NCBI GenBank assembly: GCA_020026155.1
Contig: JAHHQX010000016.1
Span: forward strand, 1 to 42,006
Direction of reading: 5' to 3'
DNA length: 42,006 bases
Source: Actinobacillus sp.
GTDB lineage: Bacteria; Pseudomonadota; Gammaproteobacteria; Enterobacterales; Pasteurellaceae
Position 1 is the first letter of the stretch, and each line of letters opens with the position of its first letter. Below the pieces are notes generated by a model that was not told the DNA's origin, did no database searches, and saw nothing but the letters and a program-made list of their open reading frames with translations. Shown here piece after piece: positions 22,825 through 30,736 of this stretch. Position numbers and translations under genes: made by a program.

Positions 22825-23829
22825 TTAAATTAAGCTTGCAACCATAACAGCTTTGATGGTGTGCATACGGTTTTCAGCTTGTTCAAACGCAATATTCATT
22901 GAAGATTCGAATACAGATTCAGTTACTTCAATACCATTTGCTAATTCAGGATATTGTTCTGCAATTTTTTTACCGACAGTTGTTTCACTATTGTGGAATG
23001 CAGGTAAGCAGTGCATAAATTTCACTCTTGGATTACCTGTACGTTTCATAAGTTCAGGAGTAACTTGGTATGGAAGGAGAAGTTTAATACGTTCTGCCCA
23101 GCTTTCTAATGGTTCGCCCATTGATACCCATACATCAGTGTGTACAAAATCCACGCCTTTGATTGCTTTATCAATATCATCAGTTACCATAATGCGAGCG
23201 CCGCTTTCTTTAGCAAATTTTTCACACATATCAACAATACTTTGTTCTGGTAATAATGATTTAGGTGAGCAGATACGGACATCCATACCAACTTTTGCAC
23301 CCATAAGGAGAAGAGAATTACCCATATTGTTACGACCATCGCCAATATAAACGTATTTAATTTCACTTAATGGTTTGTCGCAATTTTCCATCATGGTGAG
23401 AACGTCAGCTAACATTTGGGTTGGATGGAATTCATCTGTTAAACCATTGAATACAGGAACACCAGCATAAGCGGCAAGTTCGTCAACGATAGTTTGTTTA
23501 AAACCACGGTATTCAATTGCATCATACATACGACCAAGAACACGCGCGGTATCTTTCATACTTTCTTTATGACCGATTTGAGAAGAATTTGGATCAATGT
23601 AAGTAACTTGAGCACCTTGGTCATAAGCAGCTACTTCAAATGCGCAACGAGTACGAGTAGAAGTTTTTTCAAAAATTAATGCAATATTTTTACCTTTTAA
23701 TTTTTGTTGTTCTGTGCCTGCATATTTTGCACGTTTAAGGTCACGAGCCAAATCAAGTAAGAATTTAATTTCGCGTTCACTATGATGGGCAAGACTAAGT
23801 AAGTGTCTGTTTTTTAAGTTGAAAGCCAT
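22825..23829 (-). CDS. arcB: Ornithine carbamoyltransferase, catabolic (ArcB)
   Basis: Converts citrulline and phosphate to ornithine and carbamoyl phosphate in the deiminase pathway; the same enzyme family runs the reverse reaction in arginine synthesis. The carbamoyl phosphate site STRTR is at residues 57-61, with the ornithine-binding MHCLPAFH near 270 and the SQIGHKESMKDTARVLGRMY block in between. I start at MAFNLKNRHLL (23829), which has AGGAGTC upstream and gives the family's usual 334 residues; the open frame extends 20 codons further without support. Its place at the head of arcB-arcC points to the catabolic role. Confidence 0.96.
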   Translation of the reverse strand: MAFNLKNRHLLSLAHHSEREIKFLLDLARDLKRAKYAGTEQQKLKGKNIALIFEKTSTRTRCAFEVAAYDQGAQVTYIDPNSSQIGHKESMKDTARVLGRMYDAIEYRGFKQTIVDELAAYAGVPVFNGLTDEFHPTQMLADVLTMMENCDKPLSEIKYVYIGDGRNNMGNSLLLMGAKVGMDVRICSPKSLLPEQSIVDMCEKFAKESGARIMVTDDIDKAIKGVDFVHTDVWVSMGEPLESWAERIKLLLPYQVTPELMKRTGNPRVKFMHCLPAFHNSETTVGKKIAEQYPELANGIEVTESVFESSMNIAFEQAENRMHTIKAVMVASLI

Positions 23830-24107
23830 ATTTAGACTCCTATTGATAATGTAAGAAAAAGGAAGTTGTTTTGTTAGATAACTCTTCAAAAACTGGGTAC
23901 ATTATGGACGTTTTTTAAAAAATATGGATTCAAACTAAATAACGTTAAAGAGGTATTTTTTAGAATAAAAATTATAAAATTTATAATAATCTATACGGAT
24001 ATTTTGTCAGGAAAGTTACGGTGAAAATAAAACGATGAAGATGGAAAATATAATAGAATTTTTGAAGGAAATATAAGAAAGATAGGATATATGGGATATA
24101 TAGGGGA
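23830..24107. other. Intergenic region upstream of arcB
   Basis: No gene seen in about 280 bases. It should contain the arc promoter on the minus strand, but I could not assign confident hexamers. CATAAT at about 23900-23905 (minus strand) is the best -10, with no good -35, as expected for an activator-dependent promoter. A perfect AT-rich palindrome (23971-23987) is the most striking element. No clear FNR (TTGAT-N4-ATCAA) or ArgR box was found. The right part (24000-24107) is purine-rich on the plus strand. Confidence 0.5.
23971..23987. promoter_or_regulatory. AT-rich palindrome upstream of arcB, candidate operator
   Basis: ATTATAAA and TTTATAAT flank a single A, a perfect 17-base palindrome about 140 bases before the arcB start. 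Lrp/AsnC-family operators are often AT-rich inverted repeats, so the cluster's own Lrp-type regulator is a candidate binder. In such AT-rich DNA chance cannot be excluded. Confidence 0.35.
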
Positions 24108-24129
24108 AAAGGTGAGAGTCCTCACCTTT
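24108..24129 (-). terminator. Terminator of lapA-lapB-yciH
   Basis: AAAGGTGAG / CTCACCTTT with loop AGTC, 13 bases after the yciH stop. On the minus strand it is followed by TCCCC after the stem's T's, so the uridine run is short. Confidence 0.65.
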
Positions 24130-24142
24130 AAAGTGCAAAGAA

Positions 24143-24457
24143 TCACCCTCCAGCTATCTTAACGCGATAGTTTTGGGATTCCAGATAGTTTTTTAACATT
24201 TCACGATTGTCTGATTGAATCTCAATAACGCCATTCTTGACAGTCCCTCCGCACCCACAACGTTGTTTGAGGGTTTTAGCTAATTTTTTTAGCTCGGCAT
24301 CATCAAGATCTAAGCCTGTGATTAGGCTTACGCCATTACCTTTTCGCCCACTTGTTTGGCGTGCAATACGGACAATACCATCGCCTTTAGGGCGTTCAAT
24401 CGTTTCAGCTTGGGGCTTTATACGTCCAGTTTCGGTGGAGTAGACAAGAGTACTCAT
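24143..24457 (-). CDS. yciH: SUI1/eIF1-like translation factor YciH
   Basis: A 104-residue protein of the SUI1 (eIF1) family. The conserved core is RKGNGVSLITGLDLDDAELKKLAK, then KQRCGCGGTVKNGVIEIQSD. Homologues influence start-site fidelity and translation under stress, but the exact bacterial role is unsettled. It follows lapB by 22 bases and is the last gene of that unit. In E. coli and H. influenzae pyrF lies between lapB and yciH; here it does not. Confidence 0.93.
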   Translation of the reverse strand: MSTLVYSTETGRIKPQAETIERPKGDGIVRIARQTSGRKGNGVSLITGLDLDDAELKKLAKTLKQRCGCGGTVKNGVIEIQSDNREMLKNYLESQNYRVKIAGG

Positions 24458-24479
24458 AGTGATTTAGCTCATAGTTAAA

Positions 24480-25685
24480 TTAGTGGATAGCTTTAAAGCT
24501 GGAAATAGGTTTAATACCTTCCCATTGTTGGCAAGATGGACAACACCAACTTAATTTGTGACTTTGGTAGCCACATTGGGTACAACGATACTCAGCATTT
24601 TGTTTGATATATTCATTTACCATTTTTTGGAGTAGAACTAAACTATGTTGAGATTTTTCATCAGTCGTTTGTTCTATTTGATATTGAATAAAACGTTCAA
24701 ATAATACAGGTGTACGGTTGGTTTTTATTTGTTGGTAAAGTTTCATTTGTGCAGCTTGCGGCCCTTCTTTTTGCTCAATAGTATCAATTAAAGCCAGTTC
24801 AACAGCACTATTATTTTTTAATTGTTCTGCACGAATTAAAAATAACTCAAAATTTTCCTCTTGACCAAGTTCTGTATAAAGGTATTGGATAGGGAGAATA
24901 ATTTCACTTACATAATCAGGATTTTGTTCAAGTGTATTTGTGAAATAATTTAACGCTTTCTGATAATCTAAATTCATAACGGCTATTTCTGCAAGCAAAA
25001 TTGATGCACGGACACATGTCGGTGATACATTTAATGCTTGTTGCAGTAATGCTTCACTTGCTACTGGGTCGCTTTTTAAAACCTTTTGGGCTTCTTCACA
25101 ATAATAGTGGGCAAGTGGAATATTATTGTCTTGTGGATTCAATAATTGGAGTTTTTCAGCCACATTAATAGCCTTTTTCCATTCTTTCGTTTTTTGATAA
25201 ATTTGCGTTAATTGCTGTAAAGCATTTTCTGCAAAATCTGGTTCATCTACGAGAAGAATGTATAAATTTTCCGCTCTATCATAAAAACCGACACTGATAA
25301 AATCTTTAGCAAGCTGCTGTTTAGTGAGGAGTTTTTGTTCAAAACTATAGGCATCACTTCTGTTAAGATTTTGGTGAATGCGAATAGCCTTATCTACCTC
25401 TCCTTTAGAACGAAAGAGATTACCAAGGGTCAGTTGAGCTTCAAATTGGGCTTGAAGATCCGATTCATCAGGATTATCGGGATCGGCTTCTTGTTTTTGG
25501 ATAATATCTAAGAATAAATCTACCGCTTTATTAGTCTGGTTTGACAATAGAAAGTTTACCCCTGTCATATAGGCACGGGAAAACTTATTATTGGCATCTT
25601 CTTGTTGCTTTTTCACGCTTCTGTATCCCATAAACCAACCATATGCGGCTGCAATAGGAAGCAACAAGAAGAGAAGATCTAACAT
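24480..25685 (-). CDS. lapB: LPS assembly regulator LapB (YciM)
   Basis: An inner-membrane-anchored protein that promotes FtsH-dependent turnover of LpxC and so tunes lipopolysaccharide synthesis. The start at 25685 gives MLDLLFLLLPIAAAYGWFMG, the N-terminal membrane anchor expected of LapB; the longer open frame upstream overlaps lapA. TPR repeats fill residues about 35-350. The C-terminal rubredoxin-type zinc module is CTQCGYQSHKLSWCCPSC (C368, C371, C382, C385). Length is 401 residues. It starts 7 bases behind lapA. Confidence 0.95.
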   Translation of the reverse strand: MLDLLFLLLPIAAAYGWFMGYRSVKKQQEDANNKFSRAYMTGVNFLLSNQTNKAVDLFLDIIQKQEADPDNPDESDLQAQFEAQLTLGNLFRSKGEVDKAIRIHQNLNRSDAYSFEQKLLTKQQLAKDFISVGFYDRAENLYILLVDEPDFAENALQQLTQIYQKTKEWKKAINVAEKLQLLNPQDNNIPLAHYYCEEAQKVLKSDPVASEALLQQALNVSPTCVRASILLAEIAVMNLDYQKALNYFTNTLEQNPDYVSEIILPIQYLYTELGQEENFELFLIRAEQLKNNSAVELALIDTIEQKEGPQAAQMKLYQQIKTNRTPVLFERFIQYQIEQTTDEKSQHSLVLLQKMVNEYIKQNAEYRCTQCGYQSHKLSWCCPSCQQWEGIKPISSFKAIH

Positions 25686-25692
25686 AGTATAT

Positions 25693-26004
25693 TTATGCCT
25701 TTGTCTTAGGAGTTTGAGTGACAGCTGGTGCGTTAGCTTGAGGTTGCTGTGCATTCATCTGGCGTTTTAACTGGCGAGTAAGTGCCATATGTTTTAAACG
25801 TAATTTTACATAGAAGAAAGATGAAATAAGCCAACCTAGGATTAACCCAATACCAAATAAGATTGCAACAAGGGTAGATAATTGAATATCGGTTTGTGCA
25901 ATAATGTAATTGAAAGTAATAATCTGATCATTATTTGCTCCAACAGTCACGCCGACTAAAAGTAAAGCAAGAAGGATGATGAGAGCAATAATATATTTGA
26001 ACAT
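25693..26004 (-). CDS. lapA: LapA (YciS) membrane protein
   Basis: A 103-residue inner-membrane partner of LapB in lipopolysaccharide assembly control. It has two TM segments (ALIILLALLLVGVTVGA near the N-terminus and STLVAILFGIGLILGWLISSFF in the middle) joined by a short periplasmic loop, then a basic cytoplasmic tail (KLRLKHMALTRQLKRQM) ending in a Pro/Gln/Ala-rich stretch. The ATG at 26004 is preceded by GGAG; the open frame extends upstream without support. It forms an operon with lapB. Confidence 0.93.
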   Translation of the reverse strand: MFKYIIALIILLALLLVGVTVGANNDQIITFNYIIAQTDIQLSTLVAILFGIGLILGWLISSFFYVKLRLKHMALTRQLKRQMNAQQPQANAPAVTQTPKTKA

Positions 26005-26058
26005 TTTCAACTCCTTTAATAAAAGCATATAGAGGCGTACATTATGCCAAAAATACAT

Positions 26059-26086
26059 AAAAAAAACGACACTTAAGTGTCGTTTT
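26059..26086 (-). terminator. Terminator of ihfB
   Basis: A perfect 24-base palindrome (AAAACGACACTT then AAGTGTCGTTTT, 26063-26086). On the minus strand the T run extends past the stem (A-run 26059-26066). It is 20 bases after the ihfB stop and separates rpsA-ihfB from lapA. Confidence 0.88.
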
Positions 26087-26105
26087 AGGAAGTCATATTA
26101 TTACA

Positions 26106-26390
26106 TTATGCAGTGAAGTCTACACGTTCGCGTAATTCTTTACCAACTTTAAAATGGGGTACGGATTTCGCGGGAAGTTGAACACTTTCGCCAGTTCTTG
26201 GATTTCTACCTGCTCGAGGTTGGTGGAAATGTAAGGAAAAACTACCGAAGCCACGAACTTCAATTCGCTTACCTTCTTCCAAGCTTTCAGACATTTGGTC
26301 GAGAATCATTTTTACTGCTAAATCAATTTGTTTGAAAGACAAATCTGGATTGGTAGTAGTCAATTTTTCTACAAGTTCTGATTTAGTCAT
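26106..26390 (-). CDS. ihfB: Integration host factor subunit beta
   Basis: A 94-residue subunit of the DNA-bending heterodimer IHF. The HU/IHF fold is plain, with IEVRGFGSFSLHFHQPRAGR followed by NPRTGE, the minor-groove arm, and HFKVGKELRERV at the end. It reads as the beta rather than the alpha subunit from MTKSELVEKL and from its position directly behind rpsA, which is conserved in Gammaproteobacteria. AGGAGCG precedes the ATG. The hairpin at 26416-26445 lies between it and rpsA. Confidence 0.96.
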   Translation of the reverse strand: MTKSELVEKLTTTNPDLSFKQIDLAVKMILDQMSESLEEGKRIEVRGFGSFSLHFHQPRAGRNPRTGESVQLPAKSVPHFKVGKELRERVDFTA

Positions 26391-26415
26391 AATACGCTCC
26401 TAAACTCTGATGGAT

Positions 26416-26445
26416 AATTAGCTTGGTAATTATACCAAGCTAATT
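26416..26445. other. Strong hairpin between rpsA and ihfB without a U-tract
   Basis: AATTAGCTTGGTA (26416-26428) pairs perfectly with TACCAAGCTAATT (26433-26445) around ATTA: 13 base pairs. On the minus strand the following bases are ATCCATC, not uridines, so it is not a canonical terminator. It may mark rpsA mRNA 3'-end processing or stability, letting rpsA and ihfB be expressed at different levels. Confidence 0.6.
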
Positions 26446-26466
26446 TTGTTAAAGAGAATAATTTAA

Positions 26467-28113
26467 TTATTCACCTTTTGCTGCTTTGAACGCTTCAGCC
26501 ATTGCGTTAGGAATTTCTACTTCTTCTTGTTTGTTTACATTTGCAAGAGCAGTAGCTTCGTCTGCTTGGTCTTTAGCGCGAACAGATAAATGAACGATGC
26601 GAGTTTTACGATCTGCACCAGTGTATTTAGCTTCGATTTCTTCGCCTACAGCAACTTCAGAAGTTAAGTCTGCAGCACGGATGTAACCTTCAACACCGTC
26701 AGCTAATTCAACTTTAGCACCTTTAGCGTCAGCTTCAACTACAGTTGCTTTTACGATAGCACCTTTTTTGGTTGCTGCAACAAAGTTGTTGAATGGATCT
26801 TCTTCAAGTTGTTTGATACCTAAAGAGATACGTTCTTTAGCTGAGTCTACTTGTAATACGATAGCTTCAACTTCGTCGCCTTTTTTGTATTGACGAACTG
26901 CTTCTTCACCTGGGATATTCCAAGAAATATCAGATAGGTGAACTAAACCGTCGATACCACCTTCAAGACCGATGAAGATACCGAAATCAGTGATAGATTT
27001 GATTTTACCGCTTACACGTTCACCTTTTTGGTGAGTTTCAGCAAATTTTAACCATGGGTTAGGTTGGCATTGTTTTAAACCTAAAGAGATACGACGACGT
27101 TCTTCATCAATGTCTAAAACCATAACTTCAACTTCGTCACCTAAAGAAACAACTTTAGATGGGTGGATGTTTTTGTTTGTCCAATCCATTTCAGAAACGT
27201 GAACTAAACCTTCAACGCCTTCTAAAATTTCAACGAAGCAACCGTAGTCAGTTAAGTTAGTTACTTTACCAGTTAATTTGCTGTTTACTGGGTGATTTTC
27301 AGCGATTGCGATCCAAGGATCTTGACCTAATTGTTTTAAGCCTAAAGATACACGGCTACGATCTTTGTCAAATTTTAATACTTTAACATCGATTTCGTCA
27401 CCAACATTTACGATTTCGCTTGGGTGTTTAACACGTTTCCAAGCCATGTCAGTGATGTGTAATAAACCGTCAACACCACCTAAGTCTACGAATGCACCGT
27501 AGTCAGTTAGGTTTTTAACAACACCTTTAACTTCTGCGCCTTCTTCTAAGTTTTCAAGAACTTGTTCACGTTCTTGGCTGTTTTCAGATTCGATTACAGC
27601 GCGGCGAGAAACAACAACGTTGTTACGTTTTTGATCTAGTTTGATTACTTTGAATTCTAATTCTTTACCTTCAAGGTGAGCAGTATCGCGTAATGGGCGA
27701 GTGTCTACTAAAGAACCTGGTAAGAATGCACGAACACCGTTTAACTCAACTGTGAAGCCACCTTTAACTTTACCGTTAATTAAACCAACAACTGTTGCTT
27801 GATCTTCGTATGCTTTTTCTAATTCAATCCAAGATTCGTGACGAACTGCTTTTTCACGAGAAAGTTTAGTTTCGCCGTTACCATCTTCGAAAGCTTCTAA
27901 AGCTACTTTAACGGTATCGCCAACTTTAACTTCTAATTCGCCTTGAGCGTTTTTAAATTCTTCTTCAGAAATACGTGCTTCTGATTTTAAACCTGCATCA
28001 ACATAAACGTTGCCTTTTTCGATTGCAACAACAGTTGCATCGATGATGTCGCCTAGGTTAGGTTGTTGGGTTTTTAGTGATTCTTCAAAAAGTTGAGCAA
28101 AAGATTCTGTCAT
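26467..28113 (-). CDS. rpsA: 30S ribosomal protein S1
   Basis: An essential mRNA-binding ribosomal protein that helps initiation on structured or SD-poor messages. The 548-residue protein contains six S1 (OB-fold) repeats in series; units such as VTNLTDYGCFVEILEGVEGL and VKNLTDYGAFVDLGGVDGLL are plain. It is slightly shorter than E. coli S1 (557). The only upstream ribosome signal is GAAGAT, as in E. coli, where S1 binds its own leader instead of relying on a strong SD. cmk lies upstream, the conserved cmk-rpsA-ihfB order. Confidence 0.97.
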   Translation of the reverse strand: MTESFAQLFEESLKTQQPNLGDIIDATVVAIEKGNVYVDAGLKSEARISEEEFKNAQGELEVKVGDTVKVALEAFEDGNGETKLSREKAVRHESWIELEKAYEDQATVVGLINGKVKGGFTVELNGVRAFLPGSLVDTRPLRDTAHLEGKELEFKVIKLDQKRNNVVVSRRAVIESENSQEREQVLENLEEGAEVKGVVKNLTDYGAFVDLGGVDGLLHITDMAWKRVKHPSEIVNVGDEIDVKVLKFDKDRSRVSLGLKQLGQDPWIAIAENHPVNSKLTGKVTNLTDYGCFVEILEGVEGLVHVSEMDWTNKNIHPSKVVSLGDEVEVMVLDIDEERRRISLGLKQCQPNPWLKFAETHQKGERVSGKIKSITDFGIFIGLEGGIDGLVHLSDISWNIPGEEAVRQYKKGDEVEAIVLQVDSAKERISLGIKQLEEDPFNNFVAATKKGAIVKATVVEADAKGAKVELADGVEGYIRAADLTSEVAVGEEIEAKYTGADRKTRIVHLSVRAKDQADEATALANVNKQEEVEIPNAMAEAFKAAKGE

Positions 28114-28144
28114 AATTAATCTTCAATATATAAAAAAATAACGA

Positions 28145-28204
28145 CCACGTTCCATCCATGAAATGTGGGGTTGATAACACAAGTTTATTTGTCCATAAAT
28201 AAAC
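28145..28204 (-). promoter_or_regulatory. rpsA autoregulatory leader: two hairpins with GGA in the loop
   Basis: On the minus strand, between the cmk stop and the rpsA start, hairpin 1 (28204-28183) is GUUUAUUU / AAAUAAAC with loop AUGGAC. Hairpin 2 (28168-28145) is CCACAUUUC / GGAACGUGG with loop AUGGAU, one A-C mismatch and one G-U pair. GGA in apical loops is the recognition feature of the S1 autoregulatory leader described for E. coli rpsA. Repression of rpsA translation by excess S1 is inferred. Confidence 0.72.
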
Positions 28205-28216
28205 TCAACGGAAATT

Positions 28217-28894
28217 TTAGTGAGATTCAGAAAGTTTTTGCTGAATAAACGAGAGTGCTTGTTGAATGACTTCATCAATACTCAATGTTGTACTATCCAG
28301 CAATAGTGCATCTTCCGCAGGTTTTAACGGTGCAACAGCACGGTTTCTATCGCGGAAATCGCGCTCTTGAATCTCGGTCAAAATCTGGTCAAAGTTACCA
28401 TTAATTCCCTTGCTTTGCAACTGTTTATAACGTCTTTTGGCTCTTTCTTCCGCACTAGCGTCTAAAAAGAGTTTTATTTGAGCATTTGGGAACACCACTG
28501 TACCCATATCACGACCATCAGCAATCAAACCAGTACCTTTAGCAAAGTCACGCTGGAGTTGGAGAAGGGCTGCTCGCACACCTGGATAGGCTGCGACTTT
28601 TGAAGCTGCTTCCGCCACTTCTTGAGTACGAATTTTTTTACTGACATTTTCATTACCTAGAAAAGCATTCACTTCACCGTCTTGTGGACTGAAACGAAGC
28701 TCAAGGCGTTTAGCCAGTGCAGTAAGGGCTTCTTCATCATCTAAATTAATGTTTTCTTGTAATGCGGCTAAACCACATACTCGGTAAATGGCACCACTAT
28801 CTAATAATTGATAATGAAAATTTTCAGCAAGTGCGTAGCAAAGCGTACCTTTACCTGCACCACTTGGACCATCTACGGTAATAATAATTGTCAT
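28217..28894 (-). CDS. cmk: Cytidylate kinase
   Basis: Phosphorylates CMP and dCMP to the diphosphates in pyrimidine nucleotide salvage. The 225-residue protein has the Walker A motif GPSGAGKGTL (residues 9-18), the CMP-binding LLDSGAIYR, the IADGRDMGTVVFP motif and the lid RAKRRYKQLQ. Its ATG overlaps the stop codon of the upstream VirK-like gene (ATGA), so the two are translationally coupled. rpsA follows. Confidence 0.96.
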   Translation of the reverse strand: MTIIITVDGPSGAGKGTLCYALAENFHYQLLDSGAIYRVCGLAALQENINLDDEEALTALAKRLELRFSPQDGEVNAFLGNENVSKKIRTQEVAEAASKVAAYPGVRAALLQLQRDFAKGTGLIADGRDMGTVVFPNAQIKLFLDASAEERAKRRYKQLQSKGINGNFDQILTEIQERDFRDRNRAVAPLKPAEDALLLDSTTLSIDEVIQQALSFIQQKLSESH

Positions 28895-29778
28895 ACGTTC
28901 TCCTTAAAGAAACGAGTAATTTGCTGCGCGGTTTCGTCTAACATAGCGTAGCGTTTTTTATACATGGAACGTTTTTTACTTTGGATTTCTTCTAGTGGTT
29001 TACGTTCAATGTCGAGCGGGAGATGCCAATAGCCATCTGCATTTAATACGCCCTGATTTTCGCTCCAAAATTCATCATAATTGAAAAGTAATTTGGTGTG
29101 ATCGTTAAAGCGGTATTTGCCTTGGTTTTTATGTGCAATACCTTCAAGGTCGAGCTGTAAGTCTTGGGCAAGCATTTTGAAAATATTAACTAGCATAAAC
29201 ATTGGGCGAACACCAAACAGCGATTTCGTTGCAGTTTTTACAAGTTGTGCTGCATCCTCACCTTTTGGTCCTTGGATACTGGCAATCAGAATTTTATTAG
29301 GTGGAAGGAATGTGAAAGAAGCATCATACACTCTCTCTTTTTCCGTGGTGAGAATGTTTAGTGAAAAGAAACCTTCAAAAGGATCGATTCGATTGATATT
29401 CAAATAGACTTGTAAATCTTCCGTTAAATTAGCCAGTAAGATTTGTTGTTCGCTAACGAGTTTTTGACAAAGCGACTTTCCGAAATAATTTTCAGCTAAG
29501 ATAAAATTATGGCAAATCATACGTAAGCGTTCTTCAGCTGAGAAACGATTATCACAATATTTACGTAGTAATGTATTACAACGATATGGCTCTTCATTAA
29601 AAAGCGGTTGCCAAAGAGCATTTTGATTTAAAAATGTCTCAAAGGTATGGATTTGTGAGCGAATCGTTGTTTTTGCATAACAAAAGCGTAACCACGAGCG
29701 AAAGCGTTTAAGAATACGTTTCTCATGTGGCATAAACTGTGTAAATGATGGAAATTTATATACAGAATTCGTTGTCAT
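28891..29778 (-). CDS. VirK/YbjX family (DUF535) protein
   Basis: A 295-residue member of the DUF535 family (VirK of Shigella, YbjX of E. coli, Mig-14-neighbour genes). The conserved stretch FTFLPPNKILIASIQGPKGEDA and the following YRFNDHTKLLFNYDEFWSE are typical. Members have been linked to virulence and resistance to host peptides, but no biochemical activity is established. It overlaps cmk by 4 bases (ATGA), an unexpected pairing that would tie its expression to cmk-rpsA. No signal peptide is seen. A copy of the repeated GGCGT element lies inside it at 29048-29062 (minus). Confidence 0.85.
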   Translation of the reverse strand: MTTNSVYKFPSFTQFMPHEKRILKRFRSWLRFCYAKTTIRSQIHTFETFLNQNALWQPLFNEEPYRCNTLLRKYCDNRFSAEERLRMICHNFILAENYFGKSLCQKLVSEQQILLANLTEDLQVYLNINRIDPFEGFFSLNILTTEKERVYDASFTFLPPNKILIASIQGPKGEDAAQLVKTATKSLFGVRPMFMLVNIFKMLAQDLQLDLEGIAHKNQGKYRFNDHTKLLFNYDEFWSENQGVLNADGYWHLPLDIERKPLEEIQSKKRSMYKKRYAMLDETAQQITRFFKENV

Positions 29779-29905
29779 AAGTACTCACTGTTTAAAATAA
29801 TTGCGAGATTCTAGCAAAAAAAAATAAGACTTTATAGACAGGGGAGATTTTATCCTGCTTTATTTCATCTAGAAATCATAAAAAATTTTCCGAAAATTGG
29901 GGCGT

Positions 29906-30676
29906 CTAGGCAAAAATTTCTGGATTTTGGTACACAAATCCGAGTTCCTGGCAAATTTTAGTACCTTCAATGATTTGTTGCTCTGCTTGCTGACGATCTT
30001 CTTGGCTGGCGTGATGTTTTAAAAAGTATTGAATTTGCGGAGTGGGTGCCACTAAATGATATAAACGACGTCCACATGGCATTTTTAGTAACAAATAAAC
30101 TGCTCGGCAACAATCTTCTTCATGAATAAGATTAAGAGAAGAAAGTAAATTGTCCTGCGTAGAATGTCGTGAAATGAGATTAGGGTCAATAAATTTACCT
30201 AACCGTAAGATATCACAATCAATATCGTCCAATTTGGCGAGCATTGATTCAATCTGGGTGAGTGCATGTGTAACTTCATTGTAAGGTTGGGGTGGCGTGT
30301 TTTCGTTAAGGATACCAGGTTGTGTACCTAGAACGGTTGTTGAACTGATGAAGATAATTTGAGATACAGTATGGAGAAGCGCCTCATTAATAATATTTTG
30401 AATACTTTTAACATATTCGTGATTATGAAAAAAATAGCGACTGGGAGGGATATTAATGACGAGTGCATCGACATTAAATAGGGCATTAATGTCTTCTGGT
30501 GCAGCATTCAGCTCAGGCGTTAATTCAAGTTGATACGCCTCTAAGCCTTGTAAGCGAGCACTTTCTACTTTTTCATAAGTACGTGTACTTCCTTTTACAT
30601 CATAGCCAAACTGTTTAAGATATCTGGCTAATGATAATCCCCACGTATTCAACCCTATGATAGACACCGATTTCAT
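29906..30676 (-). CDS. NAD(P)-binding epimerase/dehydrogenase-like protein (YeeZ-type)
   Basis: A 256-residue Rossmann-fold protein. The N-terminal nucleotide-binding stretch is VSIIGLNTWGLSLARYL, in the position of the usual GxGxxG but with N and T replacing two glycines, and the active-site SST/YN region (IFISSTTVLGTQPG, PQPYNEV) resembles extended short-chain dehydrogenase/epimerases of the YeeZ group. The substrate is unknown. It lies downstream of yjjG past a terminator. AAGGATAA precedes the ATG. Its stop codon directly abuts a copy of the GGGGCGT element (29886-29905). Confidence 0.75.
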   Translation of the reverse strand: MKSVSIIGLNTWGLSLARYLKQFGYDVKGSTRTYEKVESARLQGLEAYQLELTPELNAAPEDINALFNVDALVINIPPSRYFFHNHEYVKSIQNIINEALLHTVSQIIFISSTTVLGTQPGILNENTPPQPYNEVTHALTQIESMLAKLDDIDCDILRLGKFIDPNLISRHSTQDNLLSSLNLIHEEDCCRAVYLLLKMPCGRRLYHLVAPTPQIQYFLKHHASQEDRQQAEQQIIEGTKICQELGFVYQNPEIFA

Positions 30677-30695
30677 ATATTATTATCCTTATGTA

Positions 30696-30728
30696 AAACG
30701 CAGTAAATAAATTAAATTTACTGCGTTT
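30696..30728 (-). terminator. Terminator of prlC-yjjG
   Basis: AAACGCAGTAAAT / ATTTACTGCGTTT, 13 base pairs, with a seven-base loop, 9 bases after the yjjG stop. On the minus strand it is followed by TACAT, with four T's at the base of the stem. Confidence 0.78.
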
Positions 30729-30736
30729 ATTTTAAG

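Noticed and set aside
23830..23889. Twenty-codon N-terminal extension of arcB
   Set aside because: The family starts at MAFNLKNRHLL and AGGAGTC lies just upstream of 23829.
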